Shown: piece by piece, positions 1-15,100 of the stretch
How the letters are laid out: the number at the start of each line of letters is the position of its first letter
Position numbering within the stretch: the first letter of the stretch is position 1
DNA from: Elysia chlorotica
Lineage: Eukaryota; Mollusca; Gastropoda; Plakobranchidae
Direction: 5' to 3'
Assembly (NCBI GenBank): GCA_003991915.1
Contig: RQTK01000002.1
Span: forward strand, 122,595-186,594
Length of the DNA: 64,000 nt
Notes under the pieces: generated by a model
Seen by the model: the letters and a program-made list of their open reading frames with translations, nothing else
Told to the model about the DNA's origin: nothing
The model's database searches: none
Translations under genes and position numbers: made by a program

Positions 1-166
1 TCAAGATAGATTGCGTTTTTGTTTGTTTTTAAGTGTAATTTCAGAGCAAAAAATGTTGATATGTCCTTATTAATACCAAATTACCTATTATCTACCATCA
101 ACACTACTTTTCAACTCTTGAAATGGCAGTGACAAATTGATAATGTACATTTATTGAATATTTCAG

Positions 167-3100
167 GATGTTGATGCCCCTTTGATGTTGCTGAGGAACA
201 TATGCTTCTTCATAGACAGTAATGGGATTGGTGCTCTGAGTCACTGCTTTGAGAAAGCAAACAACAAAAATCTTCCCCTCACATTTGCTCACACCTTAAT
301 CACCATCATCACACATGTGAGTTACTTTCAATTAAACAGACCAATTTTAAAGTCATAATTATTCTCTTTCTTTAATTAGATTTTTTAAATAAATAATATT
401 TATGAATATATGAACCTATATAAACTGTTTGTCTTTAAAATCAGCTTGTTTTCATGTACTATTATTTAGAATGTTGTTTTTGTGTGTGTGCAAAATGGGA
501 TTTAAACATGGAAATCATCATTGTGGTGGTGGGGAGGGGGTTGATATTAGATTTTGGTTCTTTTAAAAATATTTTTTCCCCCAATGTCTTTGTCCTCTTT
601 AAATGAATACCAATAACTTAGAGGGTGATTGCTTTGTATATATTACAAGGGGGAAAAGATAAGTTCAAAGTTTAAAGGAACATTTTTTCAACAGCTCATG
701 AAATTTAAATTAATGCTTAAATTGACTTTTCAAAATTGTTTTGTAATGTTGTGAAATGGCCACACAACAGTCCACATTATGGATATTAGTATCTCAGAGG
801 TTTGCTTTCTCTTTTGCCCACTCATTTCAATGAGTTTTGATATTTTTCAGCTAAGGATGTGGGTCAACACCCCAACAATCATGTCGTGCATACTGCCCCT
901 GCGCTCCCCTATCATCCGCTACATGTGCACCTTGTCAGAGGCTGACATGAGGGCTGCCGCTGCTCACAACACAATGGAGCACATGTGGCAAGCTATCAAG
1001 GAACCTATGGATTCTCAAATGACCTTTGATCAAGAAGTGATGACTTTAGTGTACAAATGTTTCACCAGCACCACGCTTACCATTCGCCTGGGGAGCATTG
1101 TCCAAATAAGTGTAAGCCCTGCAAAAACAAATTACAACTGTTATTCAATGATCCCAAATATGTCAGCCTCAGCAAAAATAATGTTATTTAGTTGACTCTA
1201 ATTTGATTTACCTGTGTTCATTAAAAAAATAACTGTCACGCTAAACATCATTTTCTGTGGTCACCAAGAAATAAATTGGTTACTTTTTTTTTTTTTTTTT
1301 GTATTAACATGTTGCTTTTTCAAAGTATTTAAATCAATTTTAAAGGTAAAAGGGAAAGAGCTTACACGTAACTGTAAGACTTCAAACAAACACTTTAAAA
1401 AAAATGTACCAAATGTAGTCAATTATTATTTTAATTTTATGTTATTTCAGAGTTTGATAAATACTTACAATGAAAACATCAGCAATGAATCAGTGGGCAA
1501 CATAGAAAGGTGAGCATTATTAGTTTTAAATTAGATGTTTATTGCAAAAATTGAAGGTAGAGCTTATATCTATTTTGTAGAGTAATTTTGTAGATGGGCA
1601 GTGATTATTTTCTGTTTAAAAAAAGAGAATTAATACAGACAGATATATATTGTGTACAACTTTTTTTCTATTTTAAACCAACCCAAAGGCATAAAGGGGC
1701 AAGTCTATATACAAAGAGTAAAATGAAAAATGTCCATTCCATCTAGATCAGTTGCACTAAATTGCATTGCATTTACTTATCTTTTTTTAAATTTCATCCA
1801 ATAGCACGTGAGTCCATTCCAAATATTTGCATTTATCGCCATATCCTAATAAAGATAAATAAATCTACAAGCATTTGTCTTACCTTTTGTGGCGATGAAA
1901 TGTTTAATAAAAATGTCAAAAAGCAACTTCTGAGATTATAAGCTAGATCTATTTCCCATGTGTTTTTCTTTTTGTTATACAAAGAGTAAAATGAAAAATA
2001 ACCATTTCATCTAAGCCAGTAGTACTAATTTGCATTGCATTTACTTGTCTTTTTTAAATTTCACCCAATAGCATGTGAGTGGTCAAAGTCCATTCCAAGC
2101 ATTTGCATGATAAAGATAAAAAAATATGCAAGCATTTGTTTTCTTACCTCTTGTGGCAATGTAATGTTTAATACAAATTTGAAAAAGCAATTTCTGAGAT
2201 TCTAAGCTAGATCTATTTCCCATGTGTTTTTCTTTTTGTTGTTGTTTGTTTTTTTATACATACATGACCTATTTCTTGTTTCCCTTTTCAGCTTTGGAGA
2301 AGAGATGGCCAAATGGCTTCTAGAAAACAAAATTGTGGAACAAATATTTGGACCAAATCTACATATTGAGGTAAGGCAGTTACTTATTAAAATTTCTTTG
2401 TTCTTTAAATTACAAAATTAGTAAAACACTGTGTTTGAACCAAAGTTCTATGCAATGCAAATAGAACTATTGATTTCCAATATGCCATATATTTTTTTTT
2501 TCAATGGTGTGTCAGTGCAAATAATTCACATGTGAGTAAAGACTAAATTTCTCTATAAAATGGACCTATGGCTCAAGCATAATTTCATTTGTGTCTTGAC
2601 TAGTTTTATCATGATTGAGAAAGTATATGATATTTTACTTAAAAATTACCAAAGAATCTATGCTGCTGTGTTTATATTACATCTGTTTAAGTAGGTGAGA
2701 GTAATTTTGTTATGGTTTGGGGATATACAGGAAATTTCAGGGTTCATGATATTGGACTTTGAAGTTATACATTTGATTGTAAATATCTCAAATGAATAAA
2801 AATTTCTTAGAAAGTTGAGACATAGTTAATGTTTTTTTGATATTTTAATGTCTACTAGATGACAATCACTTGTAAGCTCATGAAAGTTTTTCATGAATGA
2901 TCAATATTCTTCCAAAGTAAAATGAGATAGTTTTACATTAGATCATCTCTTGTATTCATTAAAGAATATATATGAGTCCTTTCCTATTATAAAATTTTCT
3001 TTACAGCATCAGCAACCCAACCAACCAACCTTACAGCATCAGCACATATATTGTATAGAAGCCAGGCTTTTTTTGAAATATTAGGTTGGTTTAATTCATA

Positions 3101-6100
3101 ATTTACCTAATACCATCTGATCAGTCAGTTTATCACCAATTCAATTGACATTAGCACCAGCTGTAGAAAATCACATGACATAAAGCTTATCTTTCTTCTC
3201 CTTGCAATATTTCTCCTTTATGTGCATTTAATGATTTTTAGCTCTCTAAAAGTTACTTTTAATGGTTTCAGATAATCAAGCAAAGTCAAAGCATACTGAA
3301 CTTTCTTGGTGCTGAAGGAAAAATCAACAATCAACACCTTGACTGCATTTGGGCAGCTGCTCAGGTACTTGGCCATTTTTTAGTTAAACAAGAATTTGCC
3401 CCATCAATTCATACAATTATGACAACTAATATATTTATTATTTTGTGACCTTAAATCCAGGCATTATTATTATTTTTATTTGTTGTTGTAAGTTGTAGTA
3501 TTTTCGATTCTGAAACACAAATAAAAACTTGAAGGAATATAGTTATAGTTTCTCGCGCTATCCTGTTTTTTTAAAAACTTTACTTAGTATAAAAAAAGAC
3601 ACTGTGTCATTTCACGAGTTTACATATATGATAAGTGCCACCACGTTCAGTATATTACGAATGTTTCTGTGGTATTTGGTGCAGCTTGAGCAATGGTTAA
3701 GTTACTGTGCTACTGTTATTAAGGTGCTGGGTTTGACACTTGGCTTGGACACAAATGTTTTCTGCTGTTTCAACCCAGTACAGATTGGGAAGTTGAGGCC
3801 CTTGAGTCATAGGAATAATAAAGAACGGCAAAGAAAGTAATGGTAACTTATCTCGCAAATGCCATTTGCCTAGACTCTAAATCCTGATTTCCCAACTTTT
3901 TGTCAAAGAGTGCGGGGAAAAATTTTACTTTTTTCTCTGTATGATATATGAGCGATTTTATTATTTGTAAATGTAATGATAATCAATGAGTTTTTAAAAT
4001 CGAAAAGTGTTTGAACACTTTGTATAGTTATAAAACAGGTTGAATTTTGAGGGGGCACAGTAGCCCAATCAGTTAGTGTTCTAGACTAAGAGCGGGGAGT
4101 TACATGGTTTGAAGACTTGAATGTTGTACAGGCTCTGAGATTTACTAATGGTAGTCACTTACCTTTTTTCCTTCTCATTTTTTATCAGCTGAAACACTGT
4201 GGAAAGCAGGTGTATGAAGTGTTATTGCCCCTTGTCAAGTCCATTGAGCCTGCACAAAATCGACACCTGCGTAATCTTATAGACAAGTTGGATCCTGCAT
4301 GCTACAACTCATCTGTAAGTCTGTACAAATGAGTTGCTTTTTTAAAAAACTAAATAAACTTTTTTTCAGCCTTATCCTATTGTCAGCGTGATCTTCCATG
4401 GATGTAATGAGCTGGGCTTAGCTTGACAATGGTTTTGAAAGTAGTTTTCTTTGTTTAATAAAGTAAATTAGTTTTCAATATGACTAAATGTATGAAACTC
4501 TGTGCTAAGTAAACTTTGTAAAGATGTTAGACACATGAAGCCCATTTCAAGACACTTAAGAACAAAATTCTCTATAAGAAGAGACATATGTGCTATGTTC
4601 ATGTGGATAGTCTAGAACTTACTTGTCATCTGCTTAATTTTCCCCTTTATCTTTATAGGTATTGAGTCTGTCATCAAATTTGACTTACAGTCAATGGCAG
4701 ACTTTTCAAACAGAAGAGAGTCAAAGAAGGAAATTGATCCCTTCTGTAGGTGTTGCAGGACCGAGACGTAAGTTTCTAAGATTCTTATAATAATGAAAAA
4801 AACTAAGTTAAGCTGTAAAAAGATTTAAAAAAAAAAGACAACAAAAAAACTCATCTGCTGACAAATATTTTTTTATTAAAACAAAACATAAGTAGTGCAC
4901 ACTTTTTTTGACAGGGGCGTATAAATACCTTTCACCTGCTTTCAATAAATATATTTTAAATGTATATTTTCAATTATCTTAACTCTTTAATTCCAAGCAG
5001 CATCAGTGTCTGCCTAGTGAATTCATACAATTTTATGAAAAGTGGAATGGGCTTACAGACTTCAAGAGTTAAGACTGATACCTTTACACTCTATTCACGC
5101 TTAGATAAATACATATTTTCAGGCCTGGTCAAAACATCTGCGAATCACATGTCTAGTAGTGACAGCGAGTCGGATGATGGCAGTGGTCCACCCCCAGCCA
5201 AAATTCAACGGGTGAGTAAGAACATCTCTATGTCCTAGATGAGAGTCTAGCTCTGTGCGGAATAGCTTAAAATTCTTCCAAAGAATTAAGAAACTTCTCA
5301 AACAAATCAAATGATTTTTACCATGGGTAAAATATGATTTAATTAAAGAAGTCTCAATACTAAGGATGTTTCAATTAATTCTTTCATGGGTGCGAAGATA
5401 GGGTTTGTTTCTTTCATAACAACATGATGGATTGAATGGAATGTATTTGTCAAAAAATTGAATTTTCAACATGATTTGATTGTTAGGGTTCTTATGTTTA
5501 TACACTCATACATTATTCAAATGTGTATACTTTTTTACCTCTAACTTTACATATATTTTTTTTAAAGAATATTTTTGCTTTCAATTGTCATGGACTCCAT
5601 GCGTATAGGAACTGGAAGGGATCTTGGACCACTTTAGGACTTTTTTTTGTAAAGCCATTTGACCCTTTTGATTATTTCCTTGCAGCACCTTGCAGAGGCT
5701 GGCGTTGGTGGGATGACATTAGACATGGCTGGATCAATGCTTCTAGGAGACGCCCACTGCTGCAGCGGTTGCTTACCCAGGCACACCATCCACCATCTGC
5801 CTCAGTCGCAGCAACAGGAGCACCACATTCTTTCTGAGCAGCAGCAGCATCTTCACTGTGCACACCATCACCCACAACATCATCATCACCAAGATGGACA
5901 CGGCATGCATGTGGCTCACCACTCAGGCATGTCGTCTGCCAGAGTGGTTGGTTCAGATAGTTCCATGGAAGGTAGGGCGTTTCTGGGTTGTTTTTTCCGT
6001 ACTTAAATGTTTACAGAGTATGAACTCTAGTAAAGAAGGACTGAGGTTTAGAAGAAGGGAAAAAGAGAAATTATAAAATAAAACCCAACCCAAATATAAT

Positions 6101-9100
6101 ACGCATGTGCTCAGTACTGTCAATATCATTTTTAACTTCATATTTTTTTCATAAATTGATGAGAAGTAGCAGTAAATTCACAAATTTTAGATAAAAAAAT
6201 CTGTGAATGGATTAATTCTGTTCCAGGTAACACATTTTTACCTAAGCTTTAAGCCCAAAAAGTCAAGGTTAATGTCCCTTATAAACTAAAAAGCATACCG
6301 TGGTATATTGTTTCAATATGTTTTGTTGCTGCACTCAAATTTCCAAAGTTCAGCAAAAACTTTATGATCTAGTTGACATCAATGCTCATAGTTAGAACAT
6401 TTGTATGCTTCTCTTATCCATACATATACAAAATTATTTCTTAGCTTGAAAATGCTCATTTGGATAAGATATTTCTCATGAAAGATTAAAGACTAGTATT
6501 ACAGTAGAAAAAAGAACTGTTTTATGTTGTCTGCATATTCATCCGACCATCTATTTTTTATAGTAATGATCGGTGAATGGTGTGTCATGTACCTAATCTT
6601 CATTATATGAGATTGCATTGTTAATGTTTTCAAACTTTAGTTGTGTTTTTTTTCGTGGTTGATAATGGGGTTACTTTTATCCACTTCAGGTCAGTCTGAT
6701 CAAAGCTATGAAGATGACGAGGAAGAAGACAACCCGCGCCTGCGAGCTGTCGTTCAGAGTGTAATGGCGAGGAATAATCCGGAGAACAACAAGAATGAAC
6801 AAGATGACGGAGCAGAGTCAAGTGATGAGGATGGAGGTGCAGATGTTGTAGTGAACAGTGAAGGTATCCCACTGCCTATATCAATGAGAGGAAGGTTAGA
6901 TCATGGAAAATCGGCTGAGTTCGCAAAAGATGTGGACTCTGTCAAGTCTGAGAACATTGACCCATCTCAAGCCCCACAAACTGTCATAAGTGAACATCAT
7001 CAAGGAACGGATGAAGAAGACGAAGATGAAGAGGAAGAAGAGGAGGAAGAGGAAGAAGACGAGGAGGAGGAAGATGAAGAGGAAGAAGAAGAGGACATCA
7101 GCTCAGACAATGAGGGTATCAATGTGTCTGGGATACAGCACCATCACCAACATCCGGCGCGTCAACTTAAAGAACACAAAAGGCAACTGCACCTGGAGGC
7201 TGAGAATGTGCTGATGCAGCAACGCCTTACGCGCCAGCTCATGGCTTCCTCTGCGGCAGCAGCTGCAGCCGTTGCATCCTCTTCGGGGTCTAAAGGAGAC
7301 ACTCCGTTGGTGGAAGTGCATCCAGGAGCAGAAGAGGAAGATGAAGAAGACGACGACGATGATGAAGATGATGACGATGAGGATGACGAGGACGATGATA
7401 TGGAAGAAGGGAAAGATGAAATAGCGCAAAAGGTCGGTATTCCTTATGATATCAAAAGTGTTACTTGGACATGGGCTTGAAATTGTTTCACAAATCTGCC
7501 CTATTGAATGGTCTCATGATTGTATTTATTTTAATCTTATTGTGGTTGTTTATAACTTTGTTGCCATCTTATAGCTGAAAAAGTATTTTTTGAAGAAATG
7601 TTTATATATACACCCAATTGAAAGAAATATTATAGATCAAGCATTAATTGTTGAAGAATGATCTTTTGATGTAGTTAGCATTGGGCATAAACCAGGTAGA
7701 TTTAATATTTAACATATCAATTGATAAAGAGTGATAGTAGTCTAAAAATAGACAGAACTGATTCTTTTTGTTCTGAAGTCTTTGTATTGTGGTTACAGAA
7801 GGAAGTGAACAATAATTTGACAGATCTAATTGTTTCTACTTTTTTTTCATAATGATTATCTGACATAAAAAACATGCAATATTAAACAGTGATGATGGTT
7901 TTCCGCGGATCCGCGGAAATCCTCGTTTTTGCGCTCAAAGGCAGGAATTTCCTCCTTTCCTCTGTATTTTCCGCCTTTCTGCACTTTTTCCTCCTTTCCT
8001 CCCGAGTTAACAATCATCGTTTTTGTAATCCGCGGAAATGTGCGAGTTTATAATTCCACGACGGTAGTCCCGCGGTTTGGCTAGGTGAACGTCCGGCTTC
8101 TCGTTGTATTGTACTGTAGATCTATAACTCTGAGCCGTACTGTTGCCTTGCCGATAACCGTCAATAACGTGCATAACCAAAATGGCGATATAATTATATT
8201 AAATTATCGATAGTGTTACATTTATTTTGTATTCCTCTGCTTTCCCGGTTTTATGATTTATTATCGATATGACGATCGTTTTATCCACCCCCGTTCTAGG
8301 GCTAGCTAAGTTGAATGAGTGATCTCACAGTGTTTACCTTTTCAAACGCGATTCATATCTGAAATGATCAGGAAAATATAGTGAAACTAGCAAAACTGAA
8401 AAGAAAACTTTTTGTCAAAGGCAGACATTCATTCGGCGGATCGAAATTCTAGTTCTTCCTCCATGATCCCTTTCCTACAGTCTAGATTAGATCTCTACTC
8501 TCACCGATCGTCGATCGCGTTATGTCCATTCAATTCACACTAGATTTCATGTCTTGGTCGAAGCTAGTTATCTAGGTCTAAACTCTAGTAGAGTGCTATT
8601 CTTTCACTTGATACAGCACTTTTTATGTTGTAGCTTTTATAATCTAGACCTTGATAATTAAACAACGGCCGGTATCGCCGTGATCACTGAATAACAGCGA
8701 ACTTGGGCGTGCAAAGGAAATAGATGCTACAGTGAAAAATAAATTCAGATTCGAGAGGCTACAGACATAGATCTATGTGTGAAAGAACTGAAACTAAAAT
8801 CAAGAAGAGGGGATGTTAGCATGGGGATACTCGAATAGTTGGCCTTTAAATTTATAATGTAAGTATTAATAGAACTATAGCTAGCTTTAGACTGTTTAGT
8901 ATAATCCTACAACTCAAAGGAATCACAGTATTTAGCCAGCAAATCCGCGGAAATCCTCGTTTTTGCGTTCAAATGTAGGAATTTCCTCCTTTCCTCTGTA
9001 TTTTCCGCCTTTCTTCACTTTTTCCTCCTTTTCTCCCTAGTTTACTATCATCTTTTTTGTAATCCGCGGAAATGTGCGAGTTCATAATTCCACGACGGTA

Positions 9101-12100
9101 GTCCCGCGGTTTGGCTAGGTGAACGCCCGGCTTCTCGTTGTATTGTACTGTAGATCTATAACTCTGAGCCGTACTGTTGCCTTGCCGATAACCGTCAATA
9201 ACGTGCATAACCAAAATGGCAATATAATTATCATTAAATTATCGATAGTGTTACATTTATTTTGTATCCCTCTGCTTTCCCGGTTTTATGATTTATTATC
9301 GATATGACGATCGTTTTATCCACCCCCGTTCTAGGGCTAGCTAAGTTGAATGAGTGATCTCACAGTGTTTACCTTTTCAAACGCGATTCATATCTGAAAT
9401 GATCAGGAAAATATAGTGAAACTAGCAAAACTGAAAAGAAAACTTTTTGTCAAAGGCAGACATTCATTCGGCGGATCGAAATTCTAGTTCTTCCTCCATG
9501 ATCCCTTTCCTACAGTCTAGATTAGATCTCTACTCTCACCGATCGTCGATCGCGTTATGTCCATTCAAATTCACACTAGATTTCATGTCTTGGTCGAAGC
9601 TAGTTATCTAGGTCTAAACTCTAGTAGAGTGCTATTCTTTCACTTGATACAGCACTTTTTATGTTGTAGCTTTTATAATCTAGACCTTGGTAATTAAACA
9701 ACGGCCGGTATCGCCGTGATCACTGAATAACAGCAAACTTGGGCGTGCAAAGGAAATAGATGCTACAGTGAAAAATAAATTCAGATTCGAGAGGCTACAG
9801 ACATAGATCTATGTGTGAAAGAACTGAAACTAAAATCAAGAAGAGGGGATGTTAGCATGGGGATACTCGAATAGTTGGCCTTTAAATTTATAATGTAAGT
9901 ATTAATAGAACTATAGCTAGCTTTAGACTGTTTATTATAATCCTACAACTCAAAGGAATCACAGTATTTAGCCAGCAATCCCCATGAAACTGCAGTATTT
10001 TTAGGGGTTTGCCAGCATTCATATATCTTTTGAACCATTAAAGAAAGAATAAAAACTGTTGCAGGTTTTAAAACTGTAGACTTTGGTCTTTCATTTGAAA
10101 TGTCTTTTTCACTGCTTACATAATTGAGAATTGAATTTTTACAAATTGGTAACGTTTAGCTTTTTGGGTGGACTGTGAAAAATTTTCCTCCTTTTTCACT
10201 TTTTGTCACCATCATCACTGATTAATGTCAAAACAGATGTATGTGAGAATAAAAAAAAATGTTGTTATAAATGTCCGTAACTTTCTACATCTACACAGTA
10301 CATGGTACAGAAATATGCGACATTATACATTTTAAATTTGTATGTTTTATGTAAGCAATTTATATGTTGGTAAAAGCAAATTTGATCATTTAACTGTATA
10401 TGCTAACTAAATGGATCAACTCAATTAATTCTGTGCTCTAACCAGATGGTGGCTCATTCTCATGGGGATGAGGAGAAGATATCAGGCTCAATGAGTGAAG
10501 AAGAATGGCGAGCTATCCATGGACACATGCAAGGCCATTCTGTGAGCCCAGGTCAAACCCACCACCACAGGATGCTGGAAGAAGAGATTGAAAAGGCTCT
10601 CATACTTAAGGATCTTCAGCCTGGGTAGGCTAAATTCTTGTTTAAGTCTCTACTGCTCTGCTATTTTTAACACAGCATGTGTGTGTCTTGGGAAAATTGC
10701 AACCAAAAAAATAAAATAACAAGGCTACAATGTTGTTCCAAAGTTTCTATTGTGTAAAGAATGCCTGTATATTTAATTGTGAAGAAAAGAAAAATGCTGC
10801 CTAGAATTGCTGTGAAAAATTTATTAAAAGTAAGAATTTGGCAAAAAGGAAATTAAATACTGTTCTTATTTTAGTTTTACTGTAATTGCTGCCAGCAAAT
10901 TAAGCAATTGAAAAGCTGTCTTGTGAAAATGAAGTAGACAGACAGTAAAAATAAAAATAACCATGCAATCAATTTTAGTTTAATGTTTGAAAAATGTGTG
11001 AATTTTTTTTTTCCACAGGTCTTATGGTCTGAGCATTCTCAGCCCCGATGACGACGAGGGTAGCTGCCACAGCTCTAGGCTGAGCAACAAATCGGAAAAG
11101 AACATGGCCGATTTTGATGGAGAGGAAGGTCTTAGTGAGGAAGAACTGGTTCAGATCAACAACCATGTACGCTTCACTGCTCAGCAGGCATTTCCACATA
11201 TGGGTGTGCTCTATCCTACCCAAGCAAGAGGTACGCCAAAGCAAAGATTTGCTTATACTCAAAATTGGTTCTTAATATAAAGAAATGAATTTTATTGGTT
11301 GTTGTAATGTATTGTAATGACTATGGAAAGAATTAGATAATCATGTCCTATATCTTACTACTGAAGCAAGAGGTACAGCATAGACTACATACACATAATT
11401 TTAAGTCAAATTGGCCCTTAAAATATACTACTGTAATGAATTCCAAAGGTTTTTGTAAAATTTATAGCAATGCCTATGGAAAGAACAAAATTATCACCCA
11501 AAATTTGAATAGTGCCAGGATTGGCAAACGAAGCTGTTCAGCTTAAGACTGGTAGAGTGACATATAAGGAAATATTATATTCTTTGTTTTACTTAAATTT
11601 AATGAGATGTGTTTGATTATAGAAGAGTTTGAATATGGAATATATTTTTAATTTCACATGATGGCATTTAGAAAAGATTTATACTCATTTGGGAATTCTT
11701 CCCCTGATCTCACCATCTATTCCAAAAATTAAAACTATCTTTTTTTTTTTTCATGTTTCAGGTCACAATGTTTTGCGTTTGAGACAGAAGCCAAAAAGTC
11801 CCGCCTCTGATTTCAGTCTAAATGATGTCTGCAAACCAGGACACACGCTTCTATGGGATCTTGTTCAGGATAACATGGCTGTATGCTGAATTCTTTTTTT
11901 CCATATTTGTATTAATGTGCATACATAAATGAGACATGTGTTTTGGCTACAATTTAAGATTATTGGACTCATGGAAAGAAATTTGTCATTTTTCAAGATG
12001 TTCAAAGAGCAGCATGTGTATTATATACTTTAAAAATGTTTATATTTAACATTTAGATGTGACTAATTTTCAATATATATATTTATTTAGCTTTAATTTA

Positions 12101-15100
12101 ATTTGTATGTACACTTAATCTGGCTATAATGTCTTTATCGTTTAAATCTCTCTAAACCAGAACCTTCTACCTGAGGGAATAGCAAGTGAGGCAGAACGGA
12201 CGCTTACCAAACTTTTAGTGTGTCCAAATGACAGGCAAATAAGGACCAAATTCATTGAGGCCATCATTGACAATTTGGCAAAGAATAAGTACGTTTTTTG
12301 TTGTTGTTTTTTTTTTCTTTCTTTTTTTGTGTGTGTTGAACAGGTTATTTTTTCATGTGAAACATTTTCTTTACTCTTTCCATGATATCTTGCAAGTGGC
12401 ATGATTGCTGGACCATCAATTTATTTTTTTCAGCCTTTTTTTCAACTATGTTGTAATCATAGAACAAACAATGTTTTTTCTCGCTTTGCTGAAGCATAAA
12501 AATATCAAATTTGTTCCTTTCGACATTATTTCTGATCTTTTACCAATCGCAGATGATAAAACCACTACTAAACTATACTGAAAAGCTTTGTTGTAAAATC
12601 AACTCCCAACATTTCTGTATGTTTGAAAGCACCTTTTTAATTTATTAATGTTTGTTTTTCTAATGTATGGGCCAGAGGCCTTTTTTTTCTAAATAAAATT
12701 CAACTTGATTTAATTCTGTTTAAGCTTCACTTTTTATCTTTTAATTTACATTTATCCAGAAGCTGGCATGTGTTTTGTAGAATATTTGATTCTTAAAATA
12801 ACAGCTAAATTGATTTTTATTTCCTTTGCTTTTAGATCTGTGGTTGTATCTCTAAGACTGCTGACTGAATTGTTTAGTTCCTTCAACACATCATTCAACT
12901 CCATGAGAAGGATGGGTGGATCATACAAAGTTGTTCTGTATGTATTGTCCTTTATAAACAGAATTTAGATAGAATAAAAAAAGAATTGAGGATCATCCGA
13001 AACAATAAAAATCATTTTTATGAGGAAGTCCGTAACAAAGCAACATTGCACGTTTATATACACGCATTAAAAAATAACTCAGCTTTTGTTGCAACAATAC
13101 TCATTTAAGGTTTTTGAAATGTTATTAATTATTAATTAATTAATTACTTCACCAATTCTTCCTGAATTTTTTGCAAATCTCAATTTAAGCATTTTGGTAA
13201 GCAATACACATGTAAGGTCTCTGAAATGTCTTGAATATTATACCTCACCAAAATATTTACCCCCTGCCTAAGTTTTTTTTTTTTTTATTAGATGGGCAGA
13301 AAAATCTCTCAACATGATGACACATTTCTTCAACAATCTGGTGACCTTCACAGTCAAGGCAGAAGACAAAACAAATTGGATTTCAAAGTAAGTGTACCAC
13401 ACATTGTATTATATTTATACTTTTTACATCATAAATCAACTTTTCAAAGCTGTGATTAGAGGGGGGAAACAAATGACATCCCCTGAGAAAATTGATACCG
13501 TGGTGCGTATGGGAGGGCACCTCTCATTGGCTCAACAAGGAACAGAATATCTTACATATTTTACATCTCCATGGGTGGGATGGTGCCACCTACAGTCGGC
13601 ATGAACTGCTCTGTAGTAACTTAGTAACCTATGTTACTGATGCTTGTGGTCAATGCATATGGCTGTGCATGTTGTACTCATAACAAACAATGAGATAACT
13701 TGAAAGCAGTGACTCTACCTCAGATTTTAGAGTGTGGCTCTTTTATGCTTGCAACAATCTGAGGTAGGGATGCAAAAGCCACCAATCTGCATCCAAGGGT
13801 GCCTTATTGTTTGATAACATTGCAACTGAAAGAAATCTGGCACTTCTGTATTTCCGAGTCACATAAGGTAAGGTTATGGTCTCACTATGGCAGATATATA
13901 CATGTGTTTGAGAGGAATATTTTTTCTCATCTTTCTATGACTACCCTTTAGTGATTTTTTTTCATTCTGTCTCTATTTTTTTAGTTAGGAGTATTGTAAT
14001 TATTATATCTGATAAAGAGGATTCAGAGATAGATCCCCTTCATTAAATCCCATATGTTCAATGCACCATTCACAGCTATGGAGAAACCAAAACTGAAAGT
14101 AGAAATAGCGTGTATTTTCACAAGAAGAAAAATTTAGTAGGGAAGGTTCTTATTATTGATCATTTGAATGGATATTGATGGCTTTTAATAACCCTTATTC
14201 CGCTTTTATAAATCTACACAAGTCATTGATAAAAAAAGTTTCAATCTGTTGAAGGGAAAAAAAATGAATATCCTGAGGTATTCAATGACTTAATCTAACA
14301 AACCTAGCAAGTTTAGGTCTAAGCCTAGTTCAAATTTGAAAATATATAATGTATAATACCACTTCGACTTCAGTGTTTTTTTTTCTCCAAGGTCTCGATA
14401 TTTATTTTATTTATTTATAGCCTAATAGGTATTGATAATACATTACATACACGGCTTGTCACAAAAAGTGATCTTTTGAAAAGAGGAGAAAAGGTATGTT
14501 GGGTCTCGAATCCAAAAACATTTTCCAGATTTTTGCCCATCATGTTCAATAGGGTTTCCAGTGTTCTCTTAATTGGTGTTTAATGACTATGTATAAAGAG
14601 CAGGCCTGCAGTAGTACAATAAAGGTACCTAAGAAAAATTCTGTGATGGGTTGCAGGCTTTCCCAGTAAATTTTCCAAAATTCACTCGTTCTGCAGACTT
14701 TTTCAAATATTTTGCTCCCACCCTTGCATCTCATTTTGGGTGTTTTTTGTTGTTGTTTGTTTTGTTCCGTTTGAGGCTGTATGAAATTTTTTCTTATATC
14801 ACTGAATATGTCATTTTTTTCAGCCATGGTTTCAAAGAAGAAGTGTCTTCTAGGCTCAAGTTCTTATCCTGTGTTTTTTCTTGCCAGTATTCACCAGACA
14901 CATTCCGTGAGTGATTTTGTATTTGCTCTTAAAAATATAATGTTTTGGTCTAGTACATATAAAACCTGTGATTAACGATTTAATTTTGGCTTTCAAAACA
15001 AGTTTGTGTAGAAGGTGTGTGTAAGTATCATGCCTTTTAAATTTTGTATTAGCAGGGTTTCAACATTTATTATGATTTAGAATTTTGTGTTTCCTTTTTT

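Larger units (their letters stand above)
167..4767 (+). other. USP34: USP34 N-terminal helical region (exons 1-7)
   Basis: These exons encode the conserved N-terminal, armadillo-like helical part of USP34. Recognisable human-like stretches are TIMSCILPLRSPIIRYMCTL in exon 2, IFGPNLHIEIIKQSQSILNF across exons 4-5 and LDCIWAAAQLKHCGKQVYE across exons 5-6. The region probably serves as a scaffold for partners rather than catalysis; that is inference from its position outside the USP core. Exon 1 is phase 0 and opens directly after an acceptor, so the true 5' end is outside the window. Confidence 0.9.

Noticed and set aside
5672-5875. Open frame antisense to exon 9
   Set aside because: It is the complement of the His/Gln-rich coding exon and has no homology I recognise.
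6990-7429. Lys/Arg-rich and Ile/Val-rich frames overlapping exon 10
   Set aside because: Shadow frames of the GAA/GAT-rich acidic coding sequence on other frames and strand.
7879-10228. hAT assignment for the intron 10 element
   Set aside because: CAG...CTG ends would fit, but the 8-bp flanks do not match; a TTAA one base outside each end fits another superfamily better. Kept as unclassified.
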